The notes under the pieces are model-generated. The model saw nothing but the letters and a program-made list of their open reading frames with translations. It was not told the origin of the DNA and did no database searches. A stretch of 64,000 nt of DNA from an uncultured Phycisphaerae bacterium (GTDB lineage Bacteria > Planctomycetota > Phycisphaerae > Sedimentisphaerales > Anaerohalosphaeraceae), in assembly GCA_937949545.1 (NCBI GenBank), contig CALEDR010000002.1, positions 1-64,000 on the forward strand, read 5' to 3'. This document shows, one piece after another, positions 48,140 through 58,248 of the stretch. The position numbers and the translations under genes were made by a program. Each line of letters starts with the position of its first letter. Position 1 is the stretch's first letter.

Positions 48140-51100
48140 ATGCAACGGTCTTACGGGGATAAGGGGGTTGTCGAGTGGGTGCTGTTTCCCTTCGTGTGTG
48201 CAGAGGCGGCCGTTTGCACGGCATCAGTGGGAGTGATTTCTCTGATTGCCGAATCCTATCCGCCGGAGCCGAACGAAGAGATCACGGTTTGGATTCATAC
48301 CGACGAGCCGTTATTCTGCATGGGGCTGGGGATTGCGGTAACCGGCGATGCCGTTATCACAACGGCTATGAGCGAGGCCGACTGCGCCGATTTCGGCTGG
48401 GATAACGGCTGGCGGTCCGACCCGTACATTGATCCGAACGGCTTTGTTTATTTGAACGGTGTCCGGTGGGCCGGTGATGCCAATGGGATAATCGGGTATT
48501 TCAAATTCCGCTACCACAGCGGTCAGGTGGCTGTATGGATTGACTCGACCTCCAGCACGGCCTACGGCTGGGACGGCAATTCCGTTACCTATTCATCTTT
48601 TTCAACAGACGCACTTCTGTTTGGTGAAATGGTACTGCCACCGTTGCGGAAGCCCCAAGGTCCAACCCCTGTCTTGATACAATGTCCCTTGGGCTCAGGC
48701 GGTCCGGCGCGGTATGAGCCCAACAAGTTCTCCGAGTGCTCCCAACCATTTGAAATGTTCAGTATGCCTGATTCGGAACCGACTGTTATAGAAATCAATT
48801 CGGACATTACATCCAATCAGATATGGGATGCAAACAACGTATATTATATCACTGAGCCAAACGGGATCAATATTCAGGCGCTGCTTGTGATTGAACCCGG
48901 CACCACCGTTATCTTCGGATATGCGTGCGGATTATTTGTCAACAATGGCGGCGTGCTGATTTCCCGCGGCACACCGGATAAGCCGATTCTCTATACCAGC
49001 GACTTTATGTATTTCTATTATCCCGAATATATTGGTTATTATTGGCAGGTCTTTCCGTATTACGGGCCGCATTATTTCTGCCCGATTTATATAGAACGTA
49101 CAGCGTCCCCGGCCGCAACGATTACATACAATATGATTGAAGGGGCCTGTCGGGGGTATTGTAACAGAAAACATTCGCTTGATTAACCCGATCGAAAATA
49201 ACTATCTATTGGGTAACGTTTGGGGTATTTATGAGTTTGGCCCCATGTTGACCGACATTCGCAACAACCTGTGTTTTTTCAACGACGAAGCCGGAATAGA
49301 AGCTTATTTGAGTGATCCCAATGGGATGGTTGATGCGGAGAATATTTTTACGATTGAACAGAATACCTGTGATGCGTACCAGTACTGCGGAATTACGGTT
49401 CATGGGGCAGCGGAGCCAAACGAGGTGCCTACGGTTCAACTGCTCAATAATATTGTGTCTGGTTCCTATTGGTACGGTCTGAACCTGGTTGATGGCGCTA
49501 GGCAAGTGCTTGCAGCCAATACCGGATACTACGGCAACTATTACAATAAGAATTGGGAGTTTGATGAATACAACCCGGTTTATGCAGAAACGAATCCCTA
49601 TTATCCTTATATTGGTGCAAAGTCATATCAGCATCACTACCTTGCTGACGATTCGGCTTTCGTTGATGCCGGGACACAGTACATCGAGCAAACAACACTG
49701 ATCGGTATGACAACAAACATTGACAGTCAGCCGGACAAAGGTCTTGTGGACCTTGGGTTTCATTTTATGGATTGGAATTATACAGGAGGAGAAGGCATTC
49801 CGGGTACAGACCTTGACGATTTGATTACGATTGCGAATTACTGGCTGACGTACACACCGTATGACCCGAACAGCCCGAACTATCAAGATCCCAATATTGT
49901 TGACCCGAACACAATCAGTTACGGCGGCGATTGGAACGACGACGGTTTTGTTGACCTGGCCGATTTTGCGATACTGTCTGGAATGTGGCAAAAAACACAG
50001 GGAACTTCGCAGATTACGGCATCTATCAACGTTTCCAGTGAAGATGGGTCTGTCGAAGTACAGGTACAAGATGAAGGAGCGTCGATTTATCAATGCTTTT
50101 TATTAATCGATGGCACATTTATTAAAGAATTAATTTTTTCAGAGGATATCTTCCATCAAACTGTCTATATGCCATGGCTTTCGCCGGGAACGCATGAAGC
50201 ACGGATTATTGGCTCCGGCCGACAAGGAATTATCTGCTCTGCCGTCATTCCGTTTGAGTTCGATAACGCAATCGGACCGTGCATTGTGCCGCAGATATTT
50301 GAGATGGGGGAGCCGCTGCCGTTCTTTGCCGATTCCGGCGTTGACGTCAGAGTTTCAGCATGGATCGGCGGCCGCGAGGTCTGGAGTCAAAACTATCCAT
50401 CGGGGATGGTGAAAGGAGCTGTTCCGGCAGCCGTCACAGACGCAAATGATATCGGATTTCTTCTGATTGCGCCGGCTGAGCAACCCGCAGGACCCTTGGC
50501 GACGGGGGCTTCACCGGTAGCCGTGCCTGTGGTTTCAAAAGATAAGGACGGCCAAGTCTATACAGCATTGATGGTACGCCCTTACATAAAAATCAATTTT
50601 GTCAGCGGGCTTGCTGATTATGTGTATGAAAAGCTTGTTGAAATGGGTTATAAGGTCAAGAAGCTTCGATTCTATAATTCCAGTTTTAAGAATGTCAAAA
50701 AATATATCGATAAGGGCACAATCAAGGTTCTTTACTATAACGGCCATGGAAACTATAAATATCCTCACACAGAGATATACAGGAGCGTTTTGGGTTTGGA
50801 TGGCGGTAACATAGTGAGCGATAAGGTTTCCAATTATCCTCCGGGACAGGCGCCTTCGTGGCTGGAGCCGCTTCCTCCCGCTATAGAAGCGAGCGTGAAG
50901 ACATGGAGAGAACTTAACCTGAAAGACCTGAAATTTGCGGCGTTCGATGCATGCAAAGCCATGGGACTCAAAATAAACGGCTAAGGGAAACTGGAAGAGA
51001 GTACCTCCCAAGCATATACCTATAGAAGCGACCTCAGTATGGCATTACTCCAGCGAGGTGCGTTTGTCGATCAGTGGGTCTTTGGATGGGCTGGTGATTT

Positions 51101-51275
51101 TGAATCGGGCTACGGAACCCCCTGGCAGGGTTTCTCGATTACAATGTGGGAAGAACTCGGCAAGAAAAAAGACCTTGCCGACGCTGTCAGCGAGGCCTGC
51201 AGTAAAGCCCCCTCTGAGGTTCGTAATGTGTATCGATTACAGGGTCACGACGATCCTTTCGATTTTAAACTATAG
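48140..51275 (+). pseudogene. Cohesin-/dockerin-like caspase-fold protein, frameshifted and with internal stop
   Basis: One broken gene of about 1045 codons. Segment 1 (48140-49150) starts at ATG with AAGGAGG, has a weak signal region and a cohesin-like beta-sandwich (GVISLIAESYPPEPNEEITV; WVYL-type FVYLNGVRW; FKFRYHSGQVAVWID), then a beta-helix-like part. An extra base (about 49148) changes the frame; segment 2 (to 50984) continues the beta-helix, then two dockerin-like calcium loops (GTDLDDLITIANYWL; DWNDDGFVDLADFAIL, about 49800-50000) and a caspase-like fold with NGHG and DACKA (candidate His/Cys dyad). A TAA at 50982 interrupts the frame; the same frame then continues to 51275 (LSMALLQRGAFVDQWVFGWA). 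Either decayed or assembled with errors. Confidence 0.75.
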
Positions 51276-51289
51276 CAAGGAGAATAATT

Positions 51290-51835
51290 ATGAAAAAGAA
51301 AACAAAAATAATATTATGGATATGTGTGCTCGTTTCGGTGGGTTTGATCTCTTTGGTATCCATATCCTTGTTTTCTACAAACCAACAGGTCAAGCGTATG
51401 AATGAAAAAATTCTGCGGTTTCTTATGTCGCTTAAAGACACCAGTTGGACCAACCCGGAAGGCAGGTTTCTGGCTGCAAGAATTGTATATATTGACCCAT
51501 ACAGCAAAGACAGGGGCATTTTCTTCACGGTTCCCACCGATAAAATGGAGCAATTTGAAAAGGGATTCAGAGAATCCATGCAAAATGCAGAGCAACCCTA
51601 CATGGGAAGAATAAATATGTGGAAAATGTATCGCCTTGAAATCATAACGGAGAAAAAAACATACAAGGTTTACATCGAATGGACAGGCGAAAAAGTTTAT
51701 TTTGAAAACGGCAGGGAATCAAAAGATTTACGGAAGGTGTTTTTTGATGTAGGTCTTAAAGAACCATCTGCTGAGCGTGATAAAAAATCAACGAAGGTCT
51801 GCAGCAGGAATTCACCTAGGATTTTTGTGTCATGA
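51290..51835 (+). CDS. Small membrane-anchored protein of unknown function
   Basis: A 181-residue protein with one helix at about residues 7-29 and a soluble domain without recognised motif. AAGGAG lies seven bases upstream of the ATG, and it starts 14 bases after the caspase-like gene, so the two form an operon. Its Lys/Ser-rich end overlaps the open frame of the next gene. Confidence 0.6.
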   Translation: MKKKTKIILWICVLVSVGLISLVSISLFSTNQQVKRMNEKILRFLMSLKDTSWTNPEGRFLAARIVYIDPYSKDRGIFFTVPTDKMEQFEKGFRESMQNAEQPYMGRINMWKMYRLEIITEKKTYKVYIEWTGEKVYFENGRESKDLRKVFFDVGLKEPSAERDKKSTKVCSRNSPRIFVS

Positions 51836-51873
51836 AACTGAACAAGAAAAGATGCAGACAGGAGGATCAAATC

Positions 51874-52489
51874 ATGAAGCAATTGTATCTATTTCTAATT
51901 TTGTTTTTTGTCTGTACAGCAACTTCCTTTGGTGCTTGGGATTATGTAATTTCGGGCGGTTATCATGGAACTTATACCCTGACAGGGAGTCAGTCGCTCT
52001 TAATGATAGGGGGGAGCCGTTAGGATAGAAGGATATAATTTAAGTTATGTCGAAATTCAAAACACTGCTCCTTTGCAGGAATTTGTTGGGGGTATATGTT
52101 CTTTAATTCTTAGTAATAACGCTACAATGAATTATTATGGAGGTGACACAGCACTTTTTGACATTCGAGATGATGCTTTAGCAGTTTTTAAGGGCGGCAG
52201 AATAAATGGCATCCGCAGTTTTCAATGTGTCGGCTGGGTGGGGCGGGATTGGGTAGGTCCGCATATTGAGATTGTTTGCCGGGATTATATTGCCACTTCG
52301 ACGCTGGTGACGGGCACGTGGAATGCGGACAACAATCACGACGGCCTGTGGGATACCTTCTGCATTCAGCTGCTCAATCAAAGCGGCTATTCCCCCGTGC
52401 TCAGCCATATCAAGTTCACGGTTATTCCTGAACCGTCCGCTATCTGCCTGCTGGCTCTGGGCGGGTTGTTTGTAAACCGAAGGGGTTGA
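51874..52489 (+). pseudogene. PEP-CTERM protein 4, frameshifted in a G-tract
   Basis: From the ATG at 51874 (GGAGG eight bases upstream) a signal peptide MKQLYLFLILFFVCTATSFG is followed by DYVISGGYHGTYTLTGSQSL. At a run of six G (52009-52014) the frame leads to a stop; with five G the sequence continues GAVRIEGYNLSYVEIQNTAP and on to the C-terminal VIPEPSAICLLALGGLFV plus a basic tail, the PEP-CTERM anchor. So the full gene is about 205 codons with a one-base insertion. It may be real inactivation, slipped-strand phase variation or a homopolymer error. Confidence 0.75.
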
Positions 52490-52500
52490 GTTGCAATGTA

Positions 52501-52532
52501 AAAAAAGCCCGGGGGAATGACCGGGCTTTTTT
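52501..52532. terminator. Bidirectional terminator
   Basis: A 12-base-pair stem (52501-52512 with 52521-52532), A-rich on one side and T-rich on the other, lies between the convergent PEP-CTERM gene and metK, so it can end both. Confidence 0.85.
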
Positions 52533-52554
52533 GTGTTTTTAATTTTTTCGGCCG

Positions 52555-53760
52555 TTAGAGTCCTGCAGCTTTGCGAAGTTTGGCGGCCATATCGGTTTTT
52601 TCCCAGGTGAAATTGGGGTGATTTCGCCCAAAATGGCCGTTTCTCGCCGTTTCCGTATAAATAGGACGCCGCAGTTTTAAGTGCTGAATCATTCCTTTCG
52701 GGGTCAGCGGGAAGAAATCCCGGACGAGTGCTTCCAGACGGTTTTCGTCGATTTTTGCCGTGCCTTCGGTATTGACCAGGATGCTGATGGGTTCGGCAAC
52801 GCCGATGGCATAAGACAGCTGGATTTCGCAGGTGTCGGCCAGGCCGGCGGCGACGATGTTTTTGGCGATATAGCGCGCCATATAACTGGCGGAACGGTCC
52901 ACCTTCGAAGGGTCTTTGCCGCTGAAGGCACCGCCGCCGTGGCTGCCTCGTCCGCCGTACGTGTCCACAATGATTTTCCGCCCGGTCAGACCGCAGTCGC
53001 CCTTTGGACCGCCAACTTCAAATCGTCCCGTTGGGTTGATATGAAAGATAGTGTTTTTGTCCACGAGTTTTTTGGGCAGAACGGGCAGGATGACTTTTTC
53101 AATCAGTTCCCTGCGGGCCCGTTCGGACATTCGTTCGGTCTTTCGGTCCACGACGGAGGCATCATGCTGGGTGCTGCAGACCACAGCATGAATGCGGCGG
53201 GGTTTTCCGTTTTCGCCGTATTCGACGGTGACCTGGCTTTTGCCGTCGGGACGCAGCCATTTGATTTTGCCGGTTTGACGCATCCGGGTCAGTCGATTGG
53301 TGATTTCATGTGCCAGAAAAATGGGCAGGGGCATGTAAGCCGGGGTTTCTGTGCAGGCATAGCCGAACATCAGTCCCTGGTCGCCGGCACCGCCGGTATC
53401 CACACCGATTGCAATATCGGGGCTTTGCTGCTTCAGAGAGACAAGAACCGCGCAGTTTTCGGCGTCAAAGCCGATATTCGGGTCGGTGTAGCCGATGCTG
53501 CGGATGGTGTCGCGCGCTACCTGGGGGATATCGACGACGGCTTTGGAGGTGATTTCGCCGGCGATGACCACCATACCGGTGGAGACGAGCGTTTCACAGG
53601 CAACGCGGCTGTGGGGGTCCTGAGCGAGCATTGCATCCAGAATGGCATCGGAAATCTGGTCGGCCACCTTGTCCGGATGCCCCATTGTAACGGATTCGCT
53701 GGTGAAAAAATGCCGGCGCACACCTATACAGTTGCCGGCGAACTGATTTGTTCTGGTCAT
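52555..53760 (-). CDS. metK: S-adenosylmethionine synthetase (copy 2)
   Basis: Makes S-adenosylmethionine from methionine and ATP. All signatures occur: GHPDK (about 27-31), [12 protein letters not shown] (about 130-141), [23 protein letters not shown]-like NGHFGRN and WEKTD near the end. The ATG at 53760 has GGAG eight bases upstream. It differs from the first copy at many positions. A promoter-like TTGACG-17-TAAAGT is present upstream; no SAM riboswitch is seen. Confidence 0.97.
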   Translation of the reverse strand: MTRTNQFAGNCIGVRRHFFTSESVTMGHPDKVADQISDAILDAMLAQDPHSRVACETLVSTGMVVIAGEITSKAVVDIPQVARDTIRSIGYTDPNIGFDAENCAVLVSLKQQSPDIAIGVDTGGAGDQGLMFGYACTETPAYMPLPIFLAHEITNRLTRMRQTGKIKWLRPDGKSQVTVEYGENGKPRRIHAVVCSTQHDASVVDRKTERMSERARRELIEKVILPVLPKKLVDKNTIFHINPTGRFEVGGPKGDCGLTGRKIIVDTYGGRGSHGGGAFSGKDPSKVDRSASYMARYIAKNIVAAGLADTCEIQLSYAIGVAEPISILVNTEGTAKIDENRLEALVRDFFPLTPKGMIQHLKLRRPIYTETARNGHFGRNHPNFTWEKTDMAAKLRKAAGL

Positions 53761-53809
53761 CCATAATCTCCTGCCTTGAACGATTCTTTAAAAGTTTGTT
53801 AAAAAGGGA

Positions 53810-53838
53810 ACTTTAGCGGCTTGGGGCCGTTTCGTCAA
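53810..53838 (-). promoter_or_regulatory. Candidate promoter of metK copy 2
   Basis: On the minus strand TTGACG (53833-53838), a 17-base spacer and TAAAGT (53810-53815) lie 50 bases before the metK start. Confidence 0.5.
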
Positions 53839-53867
53839 CGAAAAACAGAACGGCTGGTCTTGCCGGT

Positions 53868-54188
53868 TTACTGTTTTCGGAAGACGGCGACGATGTTTTC
53901 GACATCGACGACGAAGAGCCGGTTGTCGCCTTCGAAGTCTACCGGAATGGCCCCTTTGGGATTAAAGAGGACTTTGTCGTACTGTTTGAGGGGGATTTCG
54001 GAGGACATCTCCACTTCGGCGGAGACGGAAACAATCCGGCCGGTGATGGTGGGGATTTCGATATTGTCGGGCAGCTGGATGCCGCCTTTGGTCTGCTTTT
54101 TGTCCTCGTCTTTTCGAATCAGGACCCGTTTGCCGATGGGCTCAATCGTCTCAAAAGAATCAATTTTGATGGGATCAATTTCGCTCAT
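53868..54188 (-). CDS. groES: Co-chaperonin GroES (Hsp10)
   Basis: Lid of the GroEL folding chamber. Conserved parts: PIGKRVLIRKDEDKKQTKGG (loop of the mobile region), IQLPDNIEIPTITGRIVSVS and VLFNPKGAIPVDFEGDNRLF with the roof-like end. It is 106 residues, slightly longer than usual because of an N-terminal 14-residue extension. No groEL is adjacent, so this may be a second, isolated co-chaperonin. It lies 54 bases after topA on the same strand. Confidence 0.88.
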   Translation of the reverse strand: MSEIDPIKIDSFETIEPIGKRVLIRKDEDKKQTKGGIQLPDNIEIPTITGRIVSVSAEVEMSSEIPLKQYDKVLFNPKGAIPVDFEGDNRLFVVDVENIVAVFRKQ

Positions 54189-54242
54189 ACTTCTATCCTG
54201 TCTGATGCTTTCGGACAGTGTATTATACGGAAAAACGTTCGT

Positions 54243-56609
54243 TTATGACTTCTTTTTTTTGGCAGTAGCGGATTTTCGCTCCAGGATTTCGTCGACCTGA
54301 GCCGAATCAGCCGGAGGCCATTGGCCTTTTTCCTGCAGGTCCTTGAGTTTTTCGAGCAGTTTGATGCTGACAATGGTCCGACACCGCGGAAAGCGGCTGC
54401 ACCCCATAAAGGGGCCCCGTTTGCTTTGGCGAACGACGAACAGACCGTCTTTGCATTTGTGACAGTGGATTCCTGTGGGGGTCGGCGGGGGAGCGGGCGG
54501 CAGAGGGTTGCCTTCCTTGTCGGCCTTGAGAATGGTTTTGCATTCCGGATAGCCGGAACAACCGAAAAAGGGGCCAAAACGTCCGGTTTTTTTCACCAGC
54601 GGCTTGCCGCATGCGGGGCATTTGTGCTCGGTGGGCTGGTCCTGAAGCATCCGGCCGTCTTTGTCGCAGGGGGTGCCGAATTTGCACTCGGGGTAGCGCG
54701 AGCAGCTGAGAAACCGGCCGTTTTTGCCGAAGCGGTACTCCAGCGGGGCCTTGCATTCCGGGCAGGTATATTCGCTGGGCTGGGTTTCGGCCTTGGCGTG
54801 CTTCATCTTTTGGACGGCCTCTTCGAGTGATTTTTTGAAGGGCTCATAAAACTCCTGCAACACCTGGACCCAGTTGAGGTGCTGTTCCTCGATTTTATCC
54901 AGCTGTTCCTCCATATGGCGGGTAAAGGCGATGTCCATAATCTGTGGGAAATACTCGAGGAGTTTGTCGGTGACAATTTCGCCGATATGGGTAGCGTAGA
55001 AGACGCGGTTGACCTTTTCGACGTATTTTCGCTCCTGAATGGTGGAAATAATCGTCGCATAGGTGCTGGGGCGTCCGATGCCTTCCTTTTCGAGGGTTTT
55101 AATCAGGGAGGCCTCCGTGTATCGGGCGGGCGGCTTGGTAAAGTGCTGGACGGGTTTGAGGTCCACGACCTTAAGAATCTGGCCTTCGTGCAGACTCGGC
55201 AGGGTCGGTTCCTCTGCGGAAGTCGGCCAGATTTTCGTAAAGCCGTCGAATGCAAGGGTACGACCGGACGCCGTGAAGATACAGGGGCCGTCGGGGGTTT
55301 GGGCCTCGATTTCAATGCGGGTGGTATCCCACTGGGCTTCTTTCATCTGGCAGGCGACAAAGCGGCGCCAAATCAGGTCGTAGAGTTTGTATTGTTCATC
55401 TGTCAGGAAGGAGGCCAGCTCATCAGGGGTCAAATCAGGGTCGGTCGGGCGGATGGCTTCGTGGGCCTGCTGGGCTTCTTTGCGGGCGGTAAAGATGTTT
55501 GGGGTTTCCGGCAGGTACTCCGGGCCGATTTGGGACTGAATATAATGGCGAACTTCCTGAACGGCCTCTTCAGACAGATGGGTGCTGTCGGTTCGCATAT
55601 AGGTAATCAAGCCCAGAGCGCCCATCGAACCCAGGTCGATTCCCTCATAAAGCTGCTGGGCGATGGTCATCGTCCGCTGGGCTCCGAAGCCGAGCCGATT
55701 GGCGGCGGCCTGCTGGAGCGTTGAGGTAATAAACGGAGCGCCCGGGCGGGACTGGACGCGTTTGGTTTCGATACGGCGGACGATAAACTGTGCCCCTTTC
55801 AGTTTCTCAAAGACGGCCTGGGCCTGGGCCTGATGGGAGGCCTCAAACTTTTGGCCGTTGACAGAGGTCAGGTCGGCCCGGAAGGCACCGTGTTTGGCCA
55901 GCCACTGGTCCTGTTCGGTCAGCGTCCGTCCTTTTTCCGGGTCTTTGGCGCTGTTGAGAAAGGTTTGCCATTCTTCGGCGGTGATGTTGGCTTTCTCGGA
56001 GGCAAAAACAGCCGGAATGAGCCAGTACTCCTGCGGGATAAATGCGCGAATCTGACGTTCCCGCTCGACAACCAGCCGGACGGCGACAGACTGAACGCGC
56101 CCGGCACTCAGTCCGCGGGCGACTTTTTTCCACAGCAGAGGGCTGATTTGATAGCCGACAATGCGGTCGAGGACCCGGCGGGCCTGCTGAGCGAGAACAC
56201 GGTCCATATCGATCTTGCCTGGATTGGCGAAGGCTCGTTCAATGTCTTTTTTGGTGATGGCGTTGAAGACGACGCGGTATGTGTCCTTATCATTCAGGTT
56301 GAGGACCTCTTTGAGGTGCCAGGCGATTGCCTCGCCTTCGCGGTCCATATCAGTTGCCAGGTAGAACTTCTCGCATTTTTTGGCTTTAGCACGGAGGGCG
56401 GCGACGACTTTTCGTTTGCCCGGGTTGATTTCGTAGGTCGGTTCGAAGTTATGTTCGAGGTCAATGTTGAGTCCTTTGGAGGGCAGGTCGCGGACATGGC
56501 CCATGGAGGCCTCCACTTCAAAATCCGGGCCGAGATATTTGTTGATGGTTCTGGCCTTGGCGGGCGACTCGACGATGACCAATGCTTTGGTTTTGGCTTT
56601 TTTTGTCAT
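54243..56609 (-). CDS. topA: DNA topoisomerase I
   Basis: Type IA topoisomerase that relaxes negative supercoils. TOPRIM domain at the start (ALVIVESPAKARTINKYLG; DMDREGEAIAWH at 88-99), the catalytic Tyr in LITYMRTDST (Y337) and three four-Cys zinc ribbons at the C-terminus (CPECKAPLEY; CPACGKPLVK; CHKCKDGLFV). The 788-residue length is standard. It continues to a Lys-rich end. Confidence 0.97.
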   Translation of the reverse strand: MTKKAKTKALVIVESPAKARTINKYLGPDFEVEASMGHVRDLPSKGLNIDLEHNFEPTYEINPGKRKVVAALRAKAKKCEKFYLATDMDREGEAIAWHLKEVLNLNDKDTYRVVFNAITKKDIERAFANPGKIDMDRVLAQQARRVLDRIVGYQISPLLWKKVARGLSAGRVQSVAVRLVVERERQIRAFIPQEYWLIPAVFASEKANITAEEWQTFLNSAKDPEKGRTLTEQDQWLAKHGAFRADLTSVNGQKFEASHQAQAQAVFEKLKGAQFIVRRIETKRVQSRPGAPFITSTLQQAAANRLGFGAQRTMTIAQQLYEGIDLGSMGALGLITYMRTDSTHLSEEAVQEVRHYIQSQIGPEYLPETPNIFTARKEAQQAHEAIRPTDPDLTPDELASFLTDEQYKLYDLIWRRFVACQMKEAQWDTTRIEIEAQTPDGPCIFTASGRTLAFDGFTKIWPTSAEEPTLPSLHEGQILKVVDLKPVQHFTKPPARYTEASLIKTLEKEGIGRPSTYATIISTIQERKYVEKVNRVFYATHIGEIVTDKLLEYFPQIMDIAFTRHMEEQLDKIEEQHLNWVQVLQEFYEPFKKSLEEAVQKMKHAKAETQPSEYTCPECKAPLEYRFGKNGRFLSCSRYPECKFGTPCDKDGRMLQDQPTEHKCPACGKPLVKKTGRFGPFFGCSGYPECKTILKADKEGNPLPPAPPPTPTGIHCHKCKDGLFVVRQSKRGPFMGCSRFPRCRTIVSIKLLEKLKDLQEKGQWPPADSAQVDEILERKSATAKKKKS

Positions 56610-56814
56610 TGTATTCTCTGCCGCTCGAAAGCGTTCTTCTTTTTTCTGTCTGGATTATCGGTTTTCTCTGTCGGTTTTCTGAAGGCAAGGCGATAAATAA
56701 ACGGGGCTGGAAGGGATGTCAAGAGAAATTGAAACAGAACAACAGGAGATAGATGACCTTTATTGTCTTGATTGTGCCGCCACAAGACAGGATATTTCCC
56801 GTCCTTTTTCCGGG

Positions 56815-58050
56815 CTACTCAGAAATCGGAATCGGTTTTCTGCGTTTTCCCGGAACCGGTTTGCCTTGAAGATAACGTGCAATGTTTCGGATGGCCTGAC
56901 GGAGACGATGTTCGTTTTCTACTAGGGCGATGCGCATATGGTATTCACCGTTTTCCCCGAAGGCGCGGCCCGGGGCCATGGCGACATATGCATTTTCGAG
57001 CAGTTCCATGGCAAAATCGATGCTGCCTTTTCCTTTGGAGTGTTCGACGGGAAATTTCGTCCAGACAAACATCGAAGCGCGAGGGACGTCCACTTCCCAC
57101 CTGATTCGTTTGAGGCCTTCGCAAATGATATCGCGACGGGCCTGGTATTTTTCGTTCTGAATTCGGATATGGTCTTCACAATGCCGCATCGCGATAATGC
57201 TGGCAATTTGGATGGGCTGGAAGATGCCGTAGTCGTAATAGCCCTTAATCGTAGCCAGGGCCTCAATCATTTTTCGGTTGCCGGCGGCAAACCCGATTCG
57301 AAAGCCTGCCATCCCATAGGGCTTGCTGAGCGTGGTGAACTCGACGCCGACGTCTTTGGCGCCCTTGGCGGACAGGAAGCTGGGGGCTTTGTAGCCGTCA
57401 AAACAGGTTTCTCCGTAGGCGAAATCGTGGATGACGGCGATTTGAAAACGTTTGGCTAAATCCACAACGGTTTCAAAGAACCCTTCCTCGACAGTCATTC
57501 CGGTCGGGTTGTGCGGATAATTGAGAATCAGCAGTTTGGGCCGCGGGAACAGATGTTCGCAGACCATCGCAATGGTGTCCAGAAACTTCTGGTCATTACC
57601 CAGCGGGACGGTGATGACATTCGCGCCGGCCAGAGCCACGCCGTAAATGTGGATGGGGAAGGCCGGGTCGGCTACAACAGCCGTATCGCCGGGACCGAGC
57701 ATTGCCAGACACATATGGCTGAAGCCCTCTTTGGAACCGATGCAGGCGAGGACCTCGGTCTCGGGGTCAAGGGAGACATTCCATTTTCGCTCGTATTTGA
57801 GGGCCATCTCGCGGCGGAGGTTGAAGATGCCTTTGGAGGCGCTGTAGCGGTGGTTGCGCGGGTCACGGGCGGCTTCGCAGAGTTTGTCTATGACCATTTC
57901 CGGCGCCCCGTCCATCGGGTTGCCCATTCCAAGGTCAATAATGTCGATGTCCTGCCGGCGTTTTTCAAGTTTGAGGGCGTTTAAACGTCCGAATAAATAC
58001 GGCGGCAGCCGTTTGATTCTCGAAGAAGGTTCAATTACAAACTCGTCCAT
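56815..58050 (-). CDS. Class I/II aminotransferase (alanine transaminase AlaC-like)
   Basis: PLP enzyme of the AlaC/LL-DAP-aminotransferase group. PLP Lys K243 in LSKPYGMAGFRIGF, with NYPHNPTG, DFAYGE and RIALVENEHRLRQA; the length of 411 is normal. The similarity fits alanine:pyruvate transaminases, but LL-diaminopimelate transaminase cannot be excluded. Transcribed away from gcvT. Confidence 0.85.
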   Translation of the reverse strand: MDEFVIEPSSRIKRLPPYLFGRLNALKLEKRRQDIDIIDLGMGNPMDGAPEMVIDKLCEAARDPRNHRYSASKGIFNLRREMALKYERKWNVSLDPETEVLACIGSKEGFSHMCLAMLGPGDTAVVADPAFPIHIYGVALAGANVITVPLGNDQKFLDTIAMVCEHLFPRPKLLILNYPHNPTGMTVEEGFFETVVDLAKRFQIAVIHDFAYGETCFDGYKAPSFLSAKGAKDVGVEFTTLSKPYGMAGFRIGFAAGNRKMIEALATIKGYYDYGIFQPIQIASIIAMRHCEDHIRIQNEKYQARRDIICEGLKRIRWEVDVPRASMFVWTKFPVEHSKGKGSIDFAMELLENAYVAMAPGRAFGENGEYHMRIALVENEHRLRQAIRNIARYLQGKPVPGKRRKPIPISE

Positions 58051-58160
58051 ATTTTTGTGGTCCGTTTTCTAGGTTTTGGTTTCTGATTTTCCAGTTTAAC
58101 TGACAGGGCGGCTTTTGTAAACCATCGGCATACGAAAAAAGAAAGGTTTGATTTTTCGGT

Positions 58161-58188
58161 TTGCCGATGCGGAAAATCTGTATAGAAT
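58161..58188 (+). promoter_or_regulatory. Candidate promoter of the gcv operon
   Basis: TTGCCG (58161-58166), a 16-base spacer and TAGAAT (58183-58188) lie 60 bases upstream of the gcvT start. No glycine riboswitch is seen. Confidence 0.4.
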
Positions 58189-58248
58189 GTCCAAAACTTA
58201 CAGGTCTTGTCCGGGTGGAATTGAAGTCAGGAAAGGCAGGGCTGTGCT

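Noticed and set aside
53761-53867. SAM riboswitch before metK copy 2
   Set aside because: The gap is too short and lacks the conserved SAM-aptamer helices.
58051-58248. Glycine riboswitch before gcvT
   Set aside because: No aptamer-like paired core is seen; only a promoter-like sequence is present.
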